Positions 10,965 through 22,352 of a stretch of DNA of 64,000 nucleotides are shown here, piece after piece (positions within the stretch are counted from its first letter, which is position 1; each line of letters begins with the position of its first letter). The stretch spans positions 1,674,001 to 1,738,000 of the forward strand of contig JAMXSV010000017.1 of assembly GCA_027559495.1 (NCBI GenBank), in the 5' to 3' direction. Source of the DNA: Aurifilum marmelostoma (lineage: Eukaryota > Ascomycota > Sordariomycetes > Diaporthales > Cryphonectriaceae). The translations under genes were made by a program, and so were the position numbers. The notes beneath the pieces are model-generated. The model made no database searches, was not told the DNA's origin, and saw only the letters and a list, made by a program, of their open reading frames with translations.

Positions 10965-13900
10965 ATGCCCTCTGTCTTACATTCGCCAGTCTCTACACCA
11001 ACTTCTGGCACGCCAATATCGTCTTGTACAGCAGATCCTACAACTAATCTGGATGCATACATCAGGAACATCAAGAATGCCGGAGTACAGGAGTACACCT
11101 TCTCAACAGTACAAGATGTTCTCCAGGAGATCCAGCTTCTGGGAGTCCGCTCCACAAAGACCCGCGCCGCTGGAGCTATGCGTATCCTGACGCCCTTCAT
11201 TAGCTTCATTGATAGGTATTCTAAGGCAGTGGACAGCCTAACGCAATACTCAGTCGACCCGGCCTCACTAATCTGGGGATGCCTTCGTGTCTTGCTCAGG
11301 GTAAGCCCATGATCGATCACGTCAGCTCTTCTCGCCTCCAGGCAGTGGATTTCTCCCTCAAGAATCGACCAGACTGCTGATTTCAAGATCTGGCAGGTAG
11401 CACAATCTGTGAACTTCTACTTTGACGACCTGCTTCGCCTAATTCAGGCTCTGGGTGAAAAGCTGTGCGTGTTCAACCGCTACGAGGAGCACTTCTCGGA
11501 GATCGACGACTTCAAGCATGCCCTGTCAGACACGTACATGGACGCACTGGTCTTTCTGCGTCAGGCCCAAAGGGTCTTTGTGGACATCACAGGCCCCTCG
11601 GGAGGCTCCCGTGTGGCCGTCCTGCTCAAGAGCGGCATAACGTGGCTCGGAAGGGCATGGCAGAACTTTGAGAGCCAGTTCAGCGACATCTTGGACAGGC
11701 TTACTCGCCGGTTCGAGTATCTTGGGCATCTTGTGACCTTTATCCACCGGGATCGCCTGCATGCGGAGATTAAGCTCCAACAGCAGTTCAGAAGCGAGAC
11801 TACAAAGGCTCTTCATCATATTGTGAAGGACTCCCCGGTCGGTGAAGGTAGGTTAACCTTATCACATCACTTGCCATTTGTTTATTGCCTCGTCTGATTC
11901 TTAGTAACGGTTGTCCCCCTGAACAGAGTCTAGGAAGCGTGAGCAGGTACTCGCATGGCTCTCCCCAGTGGATTCATCCGAGGACCTGGTGCGCTATGGG
12001 CAGAAGTGCGCTCCTAAAACATGCGAATGGCTCATGAGCAACGACTTCTTTCGAAATTGGGCAGACCATACAGATCCTCAGCAAAGTGATCTCAGCCGCA
12101 TGGGCTGGCTGTACGGAAACGCTGGGATTGGAAAGACAGTCATGAGCGCAGTCATCGTCGAGCATCTCTTCGAACGCCTAGGCGCCACCACTCAGCATAC
12201 TTTTACTAACAATAACAATCTTGGATCGGTGGCGTACTTCTTCTTTGACAGGAGTGACGAGGCTAAGAACTCCAGCCTGGCCATGTACCGAACGCTCCTA
12301 TACCAACTCCTCAGTCAGTCCTGGTCCTCGTTTTCCTCATCATCATCATCACCGCCTGCAAGCATCGAGACGGCGTTTCAGGCCGCCAAGACGTACGGGC
12401 GCTTGCGTTTCAGCAGCGCAGACAGACCAGTAACTATGTTGCGTGATCTTCTGCATGGACTTAATACTCCGGTTTACATCGTCATTGATGCTCTGGACGA
12501 GTGTCGAGATATAAGCGAGGCTCTAGGGCCACTAGTCAGCGCTATTCAGTCTGCGGCAAATTGTCGTGTACTCTTTCTCAGCAGAGACAGTCCACCTATT
12601 CGGGACATTCTATCTGGACACCCTGCGCTGCGCATCACTTCAGCATTCACAAAACTTGACGTCGACATGTATCTATCAAGCGCGGTGGGCCACCTAGGCG
12701 TTGCCATGGCAGATACAGGCCTGCGAGACGACATCGTCTCACGGCTATCCCGTGGCGCTGACGGCATGTTTCTCTGGGCACACCTTATGATCCAACAGCT
12801 CCACACAGCAACATCGCTCGTGGATGTGCTAGAGATGGTGGCAGGGCCACCAGAAGGCCTCTATGCGTTCTATAATCACATTCTACAGGGCCTTGACAGT
12901 GAGCCGGAACAGTGGCGAGATTTGAAAAGCAGCATCATCAGCCGGGTTCTGTGCAGCCCGCGGCCGCTGGCGTGGACTGAGCTGCAGGCAAGTCTCTCTC
13001 TCTCGGTACAAGAGGAGCACAACTCGCAGCAAGCTTGCTGCCAGAGGCGCCCTTTCCGGACACTCGTGCTCAGACTCTGTCAGCCATTTGTCGAGTATCA
13101 TGCCGAGACAGACTGCTTTCGCCCTGCTCATCTCAGCGTGATCCAGTTCATGTCAAGCCGGAGCGAGGTTGAAGAGGAGACGACTAGTCCAGACAACCGT
13201 CTCCTGAGCCTACCGGCCGAGCACCAGAAGATCGCTAAGCTGTGCCTGAATTACATCAATCTCGCCCAGGTCCACAACACGACGTCCGTCGACGCCACGG
13301 CCTTCCCACTGGAGATATACGCAAGTGCATACTGGTGTCATCATCTTGTAAACTCCCGGCCTGATAGCGACTTATGTACCAAAGCCGCGGGGTTCCTGGC
13401 CTCGGACGAGAGGCGGCGTGTGTGGCTCACACGGCTGCTCTTGCGCAGAGGCGAAGCATGTACGCTGCAGCAAGTCCTGGTCATCCTCCGACAGGCGCGC
13501 AGCTGGCTGAGAACTGCCACCAAAGGAGAAAAGAAAGATGACGACAAAGACCAGGAGAGGGATTGCGATCTCGATGATCTGCAGGATATGATCGAGATTC
13601 TCGTACGCCTCGACCAAGAGTGGCTAAGGGCAAAACAAAATGGCGCAATCTCCTCAGTCCAGACGAAGCGAGGAAAAGGTATCGAGACCGTCCAACACGT
13701 CAGCACATTCGATAAGACCATGGTGCTCCGAGACCTTGTGCGTGAGTACACCATCAAGAGCGGACAAGACGAGGCCGTCGCTCTCTTCCAAGCCGCTCTC
13801 GTACGGCTGGAGAACACACCCGGTGCCGAGGCCGGCGACACGGCCTGGGTGTTGAACGCTCTCGGCCTCGCCCTCGACAAGCAGAACCTGACAGAGCTTT

Positions 13901-14599
13901 CCATTGCCACACAGAAAGAGGCTTTGAATATCCAGCTCGCCGCCGCAGCAGCACAAGAAACACACTGCCGGGTTGCCAACAGCATATCAGGCCCAAACCA
14001 CGTCCTCGACAGTCTCCACACGATGAACGAGCTTGGTCGCCTACACCGCCACCTGGGGCAAGTCACCGAGTCCGAAGACATGCACAGGCGCGCGCTGGCC
14101 GGATTCCGCACTGCGGGGCTGCCCTCGACAGACCTCCAGGTAATCTGGACCGTCAACACGCTCGCCCGCTGTCTGCGCCGCGCTGGCAGGCCCCACGAGG
14201 CTATTCCCCTGCACGCCGAGGCCCTAGAGGGACGCACGGCGGTGCTGGGGTCATTGCACCCCTTTACGCTGTGGACGCTGAGTGACCTTGCCAAGTGCCA
14301 TCGTGATGCGGGCGACCTGGAGACTGCGCGGACACTGCTGGAACGTCACGTGAGGGGGGCGGGAGGAGGCGCTGGGGGTGCGGCATTTCGATACGCTCTG
14401 GTCGATGGGGGATCTGGGGCTTACTTATGAGATGATGGGGGATCTCAAGACAGGTCTGCGGTGGCATGAGAGGGCTTGTGAAGGGCAGAGAGGCACGCTT
14501 GGGGAGAACCATCCTGCGGCCGTGTGGAGTATGCAGGCGGTGGAAAGGTTGAGGGGGCAGGTTGATGGTGTAGACGAAGAACACATGGAGGACTTTTGA
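10965..14599 (+). CDS. NACHT-TPR STAND receptor (NLR-like), with one frame break
   Basis: Exons are 10965-11300, 11397-11847 and 11927 onward. The N-terminal domain (VDPASLIWGCLRVLL, VAQSVNFYFDDLLRLI) looks like the DUF7708-type domain common in fungal STAND proteins. The NACHT NTPase has a P-loop GNAGIGKT and a Walker B-like VYIVIDALDECRD. After a winged-helix-like region come tetratricopeptide repeats (about 13,740 to the end), e.g. TVNTLARCLRRAGRPHEAIPL. The main frame would stop at 14430 after a Gly-rich tail, but TPR sequence carries on in the +1 frame (FDTLWSMGDLGLTYEMMGDL) to a stop at 14597-14599. The switch fits one surplus G in the six-G run at 14354-14359. Either a sequence error or a real truncating mutation would explain it. 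Such receptors are thought to sense non-self or self-damage in fungi; ligand unknown. Confidence 0.85.
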
Positions 14600-15360
14600 G
14601 TAGTCGACTTTGTAAAGAGTGTTCGCACAAACAAGGCCACTACTATCTGAAAGAATGTAGAGAAACGAGACAAACAGGTTGGAAACTGTCTGGTGTAATT
14701 TGGGAAAGTGAGTATAATAATGGGTACTGATAGTCTCTATGTGATTCAAGCTCGTGGACATCCAATATGCTTCAATGCAGTATAATTGAACAAACTGTTT
14801 ATGAGAACACATTTTGATCAGAATTACCACATTCAGTGTTTGAATGAGATAGAGAAACCCAAACAATCCCCTCATTTGCAAACAATTTGGATGATGTTCA
14901 ACTGAGGTGTACAAAATTGCCGATATCCTCAAGCAGATATCATTGAAGTCTGTATAACATCTCCCAATTATTGCTCAGATCCAATATGGGTTTTTCGCTC
15001 TTCCATGACAATCTGCCGTGAACTTGAAAGAAATAGAATCCAGATGACTTGAGTTCATAGACCCTTTATGATCTCGACAAATGTCGATTGAAGAACTTTC
15101 ACAGCACATACAAGAATTTCATGAATAACAATTAAGAATCAATCATGGCCGGGGATAGTGGATGACTGGCGCCGGGCCGGAGGCGGCGGGAACACAGACA
15201 AAAAGGTGGCCTCTTCGGTAATCTCCACCCCGCCTTTTGATATTGTCATCATGAGAGATGGGGCTATCCTTTTTACATTCTATTCTTCTTACTAAACCAC
15301 ACCGAATAGTTCCTCCACCAGCCCGTCTATAAAGCACACATAAACACAGGCTCACACACA
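14600..15360. other. intergenic
   Basis: AT-richer sequence with no gene I can support. A 222-codon minus-strand frame crosses it from inside the NACHT-TPR gene and looks like chance. The last 100 bases are a CA-rich leader before the DUF1349 gene. Confidence 0.5.
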
Positions 15361-16083
15361 ATGACATCCACCACCTTCACCATCAAAGCCAGCCCCGGCA
15401 CCGACGTCTGGCGCAAGCCACCCACAACAGACGTCTTCAACGGTACCGACACCCCCCCACCACCACCCTCAGCAACCACCCAAGGCGAGAGAAATAATAA
15501 ACAACAGCAGCTAACATATTGTTCACACCCCCCATCGTTGACGGCAAAAGCCCCAACCTCCTCCCCAGAACACACAAGATCCACCTCCCCGCTGTCCACC
15601 TTCACCTCAGCCCGCGTCTCCTTCCTCCTCCCCACCAACCTCAAACAATACGACCAGGCCGGCCTGCTCCTCTCCCTCCGCCCCCGCGGCGCAGCAGCCT
15701 CCTCGCCACCGCCCAAGTGGATCAAGGCCGGCGTCGAGAACTACAACGGAACACCCCGCGCCGCCACCGTGGCGTGCGATGCCTGGGCGGACTGGAGCCT
15801 GGCGCCTGTGACGACGACGGCGGCGGCGGGCGGGGGGGAGGATGCGAACTGGGTGACCATCGCGGTGGAGAACGGCAAGGACGAGCTGGGGCGGAGCTTG
15901 TGGGTGTACCAGGTTGCGGAGGGGGAGAAGGTGCCGCTGAGGGAGGTGTGCTGGCCGTTTGGGCACGGGGCTGGGGCGGAGGACTGGGAGGTTCGGGTTG
16001 AGGCGTATGCGTGTCGGCCGAATAAGGAGACGAGCGAGGAGTTGGAGGCTCAGTTTAGGGGGTTTGAGGTGAATTGGGTTTAA
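15361..16083 (+). CDS. DUF1349 family protein (204 aa)
   Basis: ATG is at 15361 and the stop at 16081-16083. The whole span is open, but I prefer one intron, 15443-15550 (108 nt, a multiple of three). Removing it gives DVFNAPTSSPEH, as family members read, and discards a Pro/Gln-rich insert. The motifs TIKASPGTDVWRKPPTTDVF, WIKAGVENYNG, VACDAWADWSL and REVCWPF are typical of DUF1349, a concanavalin A-like beta-sandwich family with no settled function. No signal peptide is seen, so it is probably cytosolic. The coding region turns strongly GC-rich toward its end. Confidence 0.8.
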   Translation: MTSTTFTIKASPGTDVWRKPPTTDVFNGTDTPPPPPSATTQGERNNKQQQLTYCSHPPSLTAKAPTSSPEHTRSTSPLSTFTSARVSFLLPTNLKQYDQAGLLLSLRPRGAAASSPPPKWIKAGVENYNGTPRAATVACDAWADWSLAPVTTTAAAGGGEDANWVTIAVENGKDELGRSLWVYQVAEGEKVPLREVCWPFGHGAGAEDWEVRVEAYACRPNKETSEELEAQFRGFEVNWV

Positions 16084-18079
16084 GGAGGTCGTGGATCCAC
16101 TACGACTTGAGTGACCTTGGAGACCCCATAGCTGGCATTCATGCATACAGACATACATACATACACACACACACAATAAGGAACCAAGAGAGGTTTGGAG
16201 ATGGCCGAATCTCCCATTACCTAGCCCTCACAGGCGTGGGGCACGTTGCTAGCTATCCAGGCAGATGAAATCCAAGAGCGTGGGAACACCAAACCAGGTG
16301 GTGTCTCCCGAAGCCTAACAATACATACACGAGCAGTATCACCAGACACCCCGTCAGGATTGTCATCAAGTATACGTGCGCATAGGCGTGTGATACCTGA
16401 CAAGTCTCCCGACCCGCCCTGGACATTCTGCAACCAGCAACGCGGCTGACCAAGAATCGAAGTGTAATGCAGGTTCCACACACACACACAGACAGTATTG
16501 AAAAGAAAAGTCTCTGCTCCCGCCATCAGTCATCTCGGTTCATAACACATAATTAAGCTGATTGCCTAGTCCCTTTCCTCTTCCCACCGGGCTTTCTTTT
16601 CTCTCCTTCTCCCCCTGAGGATCAAACAAAGGAAAGAAAACAAAAGAGTGTGTCGAGTCGGAAGTTGGTGTCGCTTGGAAACATTCTTCATGCCTGGAAG
16701 CACAAGATTGCGGTCGTGTATGTGGAGATGCTTGAGGCCGGCAGACGAAAAAGGACAGTGTTTGCATTGCGCCACGCCTCGAGCGTGCGCTTCTTCTTGT
16801 TGTTGTTTTTGTTGTGGTCAATCTGGAGTCGTCGCCTTTCCGGCCGCCGTGTTTCGATCAAAGAAAGAGAGCAGGGATTTCTTTTTTCGTGACATGACAA
16901 TCTGATGAGCAAACGCCAGTAGTGTCGTGAGAGAGGAAATAAAGCAGTATCCCGTGAACTTTCCCAGAGAAAAAACGGACAGTGTACCCTTAACGGGTCA
17001 AAGAAATCATTGAGTTGAGAAAACAAATCCCCAAAAATGTTGACACAAACTCCAGGTGTGTGCGTGTGTGTGGTGTGTGTTGTGGCGATGGATCAAGGTT
17101 GGGGTTGGGTTGTTGTGTTGAAGAGCAGAAAGCTGTTGCGAAACATCATCAAAAAAAAAAAAAAAAACGCGTGCCTCGTGAGATCTCTTCGCCAAACACC
17201 AGTTGAAAAATATATCAAAGTAGCGTCAGACGATTGAAAAAGTCAGAATCCTTATCCCAACATTCCCGTTGTTCCTATTGCCAGCAGGGAAAGATTAAAG
17301 CACACGCGAAAGAGATCAAAAGATGCAAGCAAAGGGGGGATGAAAGCAGAAGGAAACGGACTACTCAGGGTTTTTTATGTGATCGTTCTCGCAGGGCGAA
17401 CACCTGCAACGCTCTTGTCCCAGGATCATCATCTCGTCGCACTGATCCTCTCCAGCACGGTCCAGCATTAAAGGCGAGTCCGATTCCCTTCCACCTTGGA
17501 TTCCCCCCGTCAGGTCAAAAACAAAATCATAACTGGTACGTGCGTCCGGCCAAACTCCAATAAAGAAGCGAAGAAAGCAAGAATTTGAGATCTAGCATTC
17601 TTCCAAATGGCCCGACGGAGATCCAGTCTGATGTTGGTTATGTCTTGGCCATGGGAAGCAAGGACGGTTGGGATCCAGAAACGCCTGAAATAAAGGAGAA
17701 TCGACAGGAGAGTTGCGTGATCGAGTGCGAAAGAGAACAAAGAAATCAAGGTGTGTAGTAGAGCAGAGCAGGTTTGGTTCTCCCAGAACAAGATACGGTC
17801 GCGACAAAATTCCCCGAGCAGCGTGTATCCGTTCCTCGAGATAGCAGTCTCTCCCAAAGCTGGAATCTCAAGAAAACTCTCTCGGGGGTCGTGAACATCA
17901 ATCTCAAACTTGTCTGACTGCCGACGGAACGCCTGTGTAGAGGAAATTGGGAAATCAGATTCACCTCGCTCGCCACGGGGTCAGAGACCAGATGGTCGGT
18001 CACCTGAGCCTGGCAAGCCCAAAAGAAACAGGAACTACCCTCCAAAGGGCCTCCACTCGCGTGTGGCCTTGTTCTTTTT
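16084..18079. other. 2 kb between convergent genes; low-complexity tracts, no gene
   Basis: This separates the 3' ends of the DUF1349 (+) and BTB (-) genes. It holds an (ACAT)/(CA) microsatellite at about 16,142-16,174 and a 17-base A run near 17,151-17,167. Open frames here are short, overlap each other on both strands and carry no recognisable motif. Part of it may be long 3' UTR of the BTB gene. Confidence 0.5.
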
Positions 18080-19123
18080 TCAGATAGTCCTCGGGCTGCC
18101 CCTGTTCCCCGCCTCGACGACATCATCGAGGTGGTTGCACAGCGCGACAAAGAGGTCGAAGTACAGCTTGGAGCCCTCTCCTCCCTTCTCCATCTCGGCC
18201 TGCATGGTGCCGCTGCGCTTGAAGGTCTTGCGGCACCGGATGATCAGCGCCAGGTAGTGGGCGCGCAGGCGGCTGTCCGAGTCTGGCGTGTGGGCGTAGC
18301 AGTACTGGGCACTGCGCAGGATGGTGCCCACGTCGATGCCCGTCTGGAGGCCCTGCTTCCGCAGCGCGAGCCGCTTCAGCTCCTCCAGACCGTACCGCTC
18401 CGCAGCACAATACACCACCGTGTCCCGCAGGATGTGGTGGCCTGCGCCCGGCAGGTAGATTGTCGCCTCGACAGCCGCGGGGGTGCGCGGGGTGCTGGAG
18501 GAAGACCCCGTCGTGGCTGCGCGGCCACCCCCGTAGTGGTTTTCGTTGTGGCCCACGTTGGGCGATGCGTTTGGCGTTGCTCCTCGGCGCGAGGTGCGGC
18601 CGTTGGGGGAGTCCTCGAGCTCCCAAGAGTTGCGGTGCTTGCTGTGAAGCAGCCGTGGGTAGTAGTCGCCCTTGTAGAGGTACTCGAGGACCGCCGAGAA
18701 GACTTCTGGCTCCTCATCCGGGAGCGCGATTCTCCTGGACTGCGTGTACGACTGCTCGAGGTAGCCACCGCGCAGGGCCTGTTTGAAAAACGGGCTCTGG
18801 CACAGGACATCCTCATGCGCCGCAAACAGTCGCCCCTCCCCTCCGATCATGAGCGTGACGATCGGCGAGGGCGCAAGGTTCGCCTCTGGGTGTGCATCAC
18901 CACCACCACCACCCCTGCGGGAGGGCTGCGATGATGACGAGGCGGTTGCGCGGTCGGTGAGCGACCGCTGCAGTTTCGACAACTTGGTAGGATCCCGTAC
19001 GGAGCTCGCTGCGGATGTGCCCTTCTGCTTCAGCCTCGCCGACTTGTCCACCTTGTACTGCGAGTCCATGGCCGTCGCACCAGCCTGGCTGGTCGAGTGA
19101 GACCTGAACGAGCGCTTGAACAT
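18080..19123 (-). CDS. BTB/POZ domain protein (347 aa)
   Basis: One exon. The frame stays open upstream to 19300, but I chose the Met at 19123 because it sits in a strong context (cttcaccATG). A start at the Met of MDSQYKV is also possible. Residues about 35-60 are a basic/Ser-rich lead (KLSKLQRSLTDRATAS). The BTB core follows: PIVTLMIGGEGRLFAAHEDVL, SPFFKQALRGGY, FSAVLEYLYKGDYYPRL. It is split by a Ser/Gly/Thr-rich insert of about 70 residues before the helical remainder (ERYGLEELKRLALRK). BTB domains mediate dimerisation and often recruit Cul3 ligases. No MATH, Kelch or DNA-binding domain is visible here, so the role is unknown. Confidence 0.8.
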   Translation of the reverse strand: MFKRSFRSHSTSQAGATAMDSQYKVDKSARLKQKGTSAASSVRDPTKLSKLQRSLTDRATASSSSQPSRRGGGGGDAHPEANLAPSPIVTLMIGGEGRLFAAHEDVLCQSPFFKQALRGGYLEQSYTQSRRIALPDEEPEVFSAVLEYLYKGDYYPRLLHSKHRNSWELEDSPNGRTSRRGATPNASPNVGHNENHYGGGRAATTGSSSSTPRTPAAVEATIYLPGAGHHILRDTVVYCAAERYGLEELKRLALRKQGLQTGIDVGTILRSAQYCYAHTPDSDSRLRAHYLALIIRCRKTFKRSGTMQAEMEKGGEGSKLYFDLFVALCNHLDDVVEAGNRGSPRTI

Positions 19124-21168
19124 GGTGAAGTTGTGCTGCTTGCAGTCGGCGGATTTCTTGGGCTTGACCTGGCTTCGAAGCTCCCTTCGCTCGTTGTTTC
19201 GCTTCGGACGTTTCTCCTGAGAGCTGATCTCCGAAGAACACGCAGGCTCTAAGCGTACAGGATGGAATGACAAGAACGAACGGACCGCGAGGAACTTCAC
19301 CGTGGCGACTTTTCTCTTACGGTCTCGTGTAGCCCGTTCCCGCCCTTCACGGATGACTTATACCAAGTGTGAGACGAAACGAGCGAAAACAGTAGAATTC
19401 TCGCGACAAAAAAGGGACCGAATGAGTGAACAATGCAGAAACCAAAGGGAAAAAAAAAGATCGACGAGGGCCCGTTGAGAAATATCACCGATGAAACGAT
19501 TGTCAGGATCAGTAGATACTCTGTGTACTTGGCAGCCCTTTGAGGTTCAGGTGGGGGAGGGAGAAGGAAAGAAAGAGAGAAAAAGACCAAAAGACAAGGG
19601 GGGTGGATCTTGTGAGTATTTATGCAGTAGAGCAACGCGGCGCTAGGTGCCTATAGCATCTCTTCAGGCTTCCCCCCTCCCTGGGCGGCCGATGGCTGGG
19701 GAAGTGAGTCCAACAAACATGCATTTAGGGTACCAAAGTAATTCTGCCAAGGGTGGGATGCAGTGTGAGTGGCACACACACATACTTGATGCACAGCGCC
19801 CTGATGGGAAACAAAACAGGCTGGGATCGCCCCAACGTACTTACCAAATAGCGTCATCATGCAGGGGTTGACAACCTGCCCTAGCCAACCTGCCAACCTT
19901 CTTCTTTTTTTTTGTTTTTATATAGAGGCTGCTCGCCCTGCGATCGTCCACTGTAGCCCAGCCAACCTCTTTCTCCCGCCTGTCATTCTCCGGAGCTAAT
20001 TCTTGCAGCCCGATGGAGGCCCCAAGACGACGTGTCCATTGAGAGGCAGCAGTGCCCATTCCGCTGGCTGCCTCCCAAGTGGCGCAAACTATATCGTGCA
20101 CTGGGCCAATCAGCCGTGCGTGACGAACCCGCGCCGTCCCGATGGAGGCGTCGCACGCTGTCCAGACCTCCAATTGACGTGTCTAAAGACACATCCAGGC
20201 AGAATCTCAAGGAAGCGAGCAGAAGTCGCAAGAAGATTCGGGCGCCTGCATGGGACAGACATGTCGAGACGCAGAGAGGTCGCATCAGAAAGCGCGCCGG
20301 CGCTGCGGGACCGTGGGAAGATAGCCGCCCGCCAATTCCGGTGGCCGGGGTATCAAGCTGATGACAGGGCCAATGGGATGGCACCAAAGGCTATACCACA
20401 CCTCAGACAAGCGCATTTTAGCACAGCCCCGTTCCCTGTCAATGTCTTTGTATGGAACTAGGGAGTGCCAATGTATGCAGATCGCCCTTGATGGTGGGTG
20501 GTATCATGCGTAGTAGTGGGCATTCACTGCCACTGGCATGCTGTCAGGGCGAACAGGGGGTACAACTGTGAACTTGTAGGACATTTTGTCGTTATCCGAA
20601 CCCTTCTCTGCTGTCTCTCCAGGGACGACGACCTGAGACTATGTTTTTAAGTATTTTCGTCGCTGGGATTAGATACGTACCGTCCAGTGTTAATGGTCTG
20701 CAGCACGACTCTTCTCCCCGTGAAGGCTGGTGAGCGGCGACGTTGTTCAAGACACGTCGTTTCAAAAGGACTTGCGATACACAAGTCGGGTCGAGCAATC
20801 TGGATCACTATCACCTGGCACTCCGCTTCGGACGATGGTCTAGGTGAGGAACGTCTATTTCTCAGTCTCTAGGGTGTCTTTATCATAATCGAGCCTTTTC
20901 CCCACGTAGAGTCAGTCAGGCCGTGTATACCATGATCAGTCCATAGTGATGTTTTTGAGATTAGGTTGCATCCTTCGAAGACAGGTCAGTATTCTTTACT
21001 CCATCACTGGAACCAGAGATATCGCCTTCTTCGTGTCCACTTTGGCAGGGCTTGGTCCAGCCTCGCCACCGTGCCGGTGTTATTAAGACCAACCAGCTAT
21101 TTGCTGCTTGTTTCATTACCCCCGTCATGGCTCCGATAGAGCGACGTTTGATAATGGCAGTTGTAGCA
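19124..21168. other. intergenic 2 kb, BTB promoter and leader
   Basis: Upstream of the BTB gene and downstream of the FAR-17a-like gene, both on the minus strand. Several overlapping frames of 60-150 codons exist on both strands (the largest at 20003-20461), with no motif and mostly non-ATG starts. I call no gene. A minus-strand AUG-poor leader of some hundred bases before 19123 is likely. Confidence 0.45.
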
Positions 21169-22352
21169 TCAGTGCGTTCGAGAGGCATTCTCACGCATGC
21201 CAATGAGACCATACAGCATGGAAAACACTACACTTGCGTTAGACAGAAAGAGGTTGAGACTAGATGTGACAGAAGAACTCACTGGCAGCTGCCATGCAGA
21301 CAAATCCAGTGCAGTACCCGGCCACCTTCTCCTTGCTGCCCACGACGGCCTCATCCATCCAGAAAAAGGGGCTGTGACCAGTGAGTATCTTGCCAACCGC
21401 AGCGTAGGCTAAGTACAGTGCGGCGAAGCCCATAGTGCCGAAGAGATGGCTGGGAACAGGCTACGGTGACGCTGGTGTCAGCTGGCTGACATTATAGAAA
21501 CTGTGTGAGTCAGGACCTACCTCTTGTCGTCTCATACTGTTCAAGAAAAGCGATTCGATCACCGTGACGACAGCGGGGAAGACGAAGAGGTTGAACAGTG
21601 AAAACGGCTTGAACCAGCCTTCTGAAAACACGTCCTTGAACGGCGGAAACTTGCTGTTTCCGTCGCTATTCATTACCATATAAATACCCTCATCGCCGGA
21701 GCCCCCAGAAGGCCAATGAGAATGGCCGCTTGGCACCATGATCGTCCAGTATATCATGACGTTCATGAGGGCGAACACATGAGTCACTGTGTAGAACAAG
21801 CTGAAGTAGAAGCGCCGCCGGTCATCAGAAGTCTGCTCGGGCGGAGACAAAAAGCGGATGAGCCGAGATTCCCAGCGCGTGTCATTGGCGTCGGTGTCGG
21901 GCCAGTGCATGTGGGTGACGGTCCATGCCTACGTCAAGACGGTCAGCATGCTTTGACTTACGCTCTGTGGCAAAGGCTGCTACGTACCGTGACCATGATG
22001 TGGTACAGGATGAGCAAGAACCAAGTGACTGTGGAGAACTGAAAAGGAATACGCCAGTTTGTATGCTCGTCGTCACGGTGTTTGATCTTGTAATCGAGGA
22101 GCATGCCAGCCGCGGCAATCATGTACGCCAAGAGTGCCGCACGAACGTAGCCCAACACATTTTGGTTGAGAGGTCGCCATGGGGAGTGAGCGGCTCGCAG
22201 AAATATGGGCTGGACTGTCATCAGTAATGAAGCTGTACTGGGAGGAGTATGGGGGCCCGAAGGAGGCTTACGTGGTCAGAGCCAGTGACCTGACTCTCCT
22301 CATCCCGCTGGCGATTGCCCAACAGAGGTGCGCGCTCCATCACACGCTCCAT
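21169..22352 (-). CDS. FAR-17a/AIG1-like integral membrane protein (315 aa)
   Basis: Five minus-strand exons: 22352-22272, 22209-21988, 21928-21521, 21460-21283, 21227-21169. All joins are in frame at GT-AG sites (948 nt). The family-like text is continuous across the splices: WRIPFQFSTVTWFLLILYHI, RRFYFSLFYTVTHVFALMNV, SEGWFKPFSLFNLF, PVPSHLFGTMGFAALYLAYA, and the end MFSMLYGLIGMREN. About six hydrophobic segments are present. FAR-17a/AIG1/ADTRP relatives include fatty-acid-ester hydrolases with a conserved Thr and His. The family assignment rests on remembered fungal proteins of this shape, so the enzymatic role is inference. Likely in endomembranes. Confidence 0.75.

Noticed and set aside
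14264..14932. 222-codon minus-strand frame overlapping the NACHT-TPR 3' end
   Set aside because: It is antisense to TPR-coding sequence and then runs into AT-rich DNA; no motif and mixed composition, so a chance frame.
15443..15550. Reading the DUF1349 gene as intronless (240 aa)
   Set aside because: The extra 36 residues are Pro/Gln-rich and unlike the family; splice sites are present and removal restores the family text.
20003..20461. 152-codon plus-strand frame in the BTB upstream region
   Set aside because: It has a non-ATG first codon, overlapping frames on both strands and no domain.
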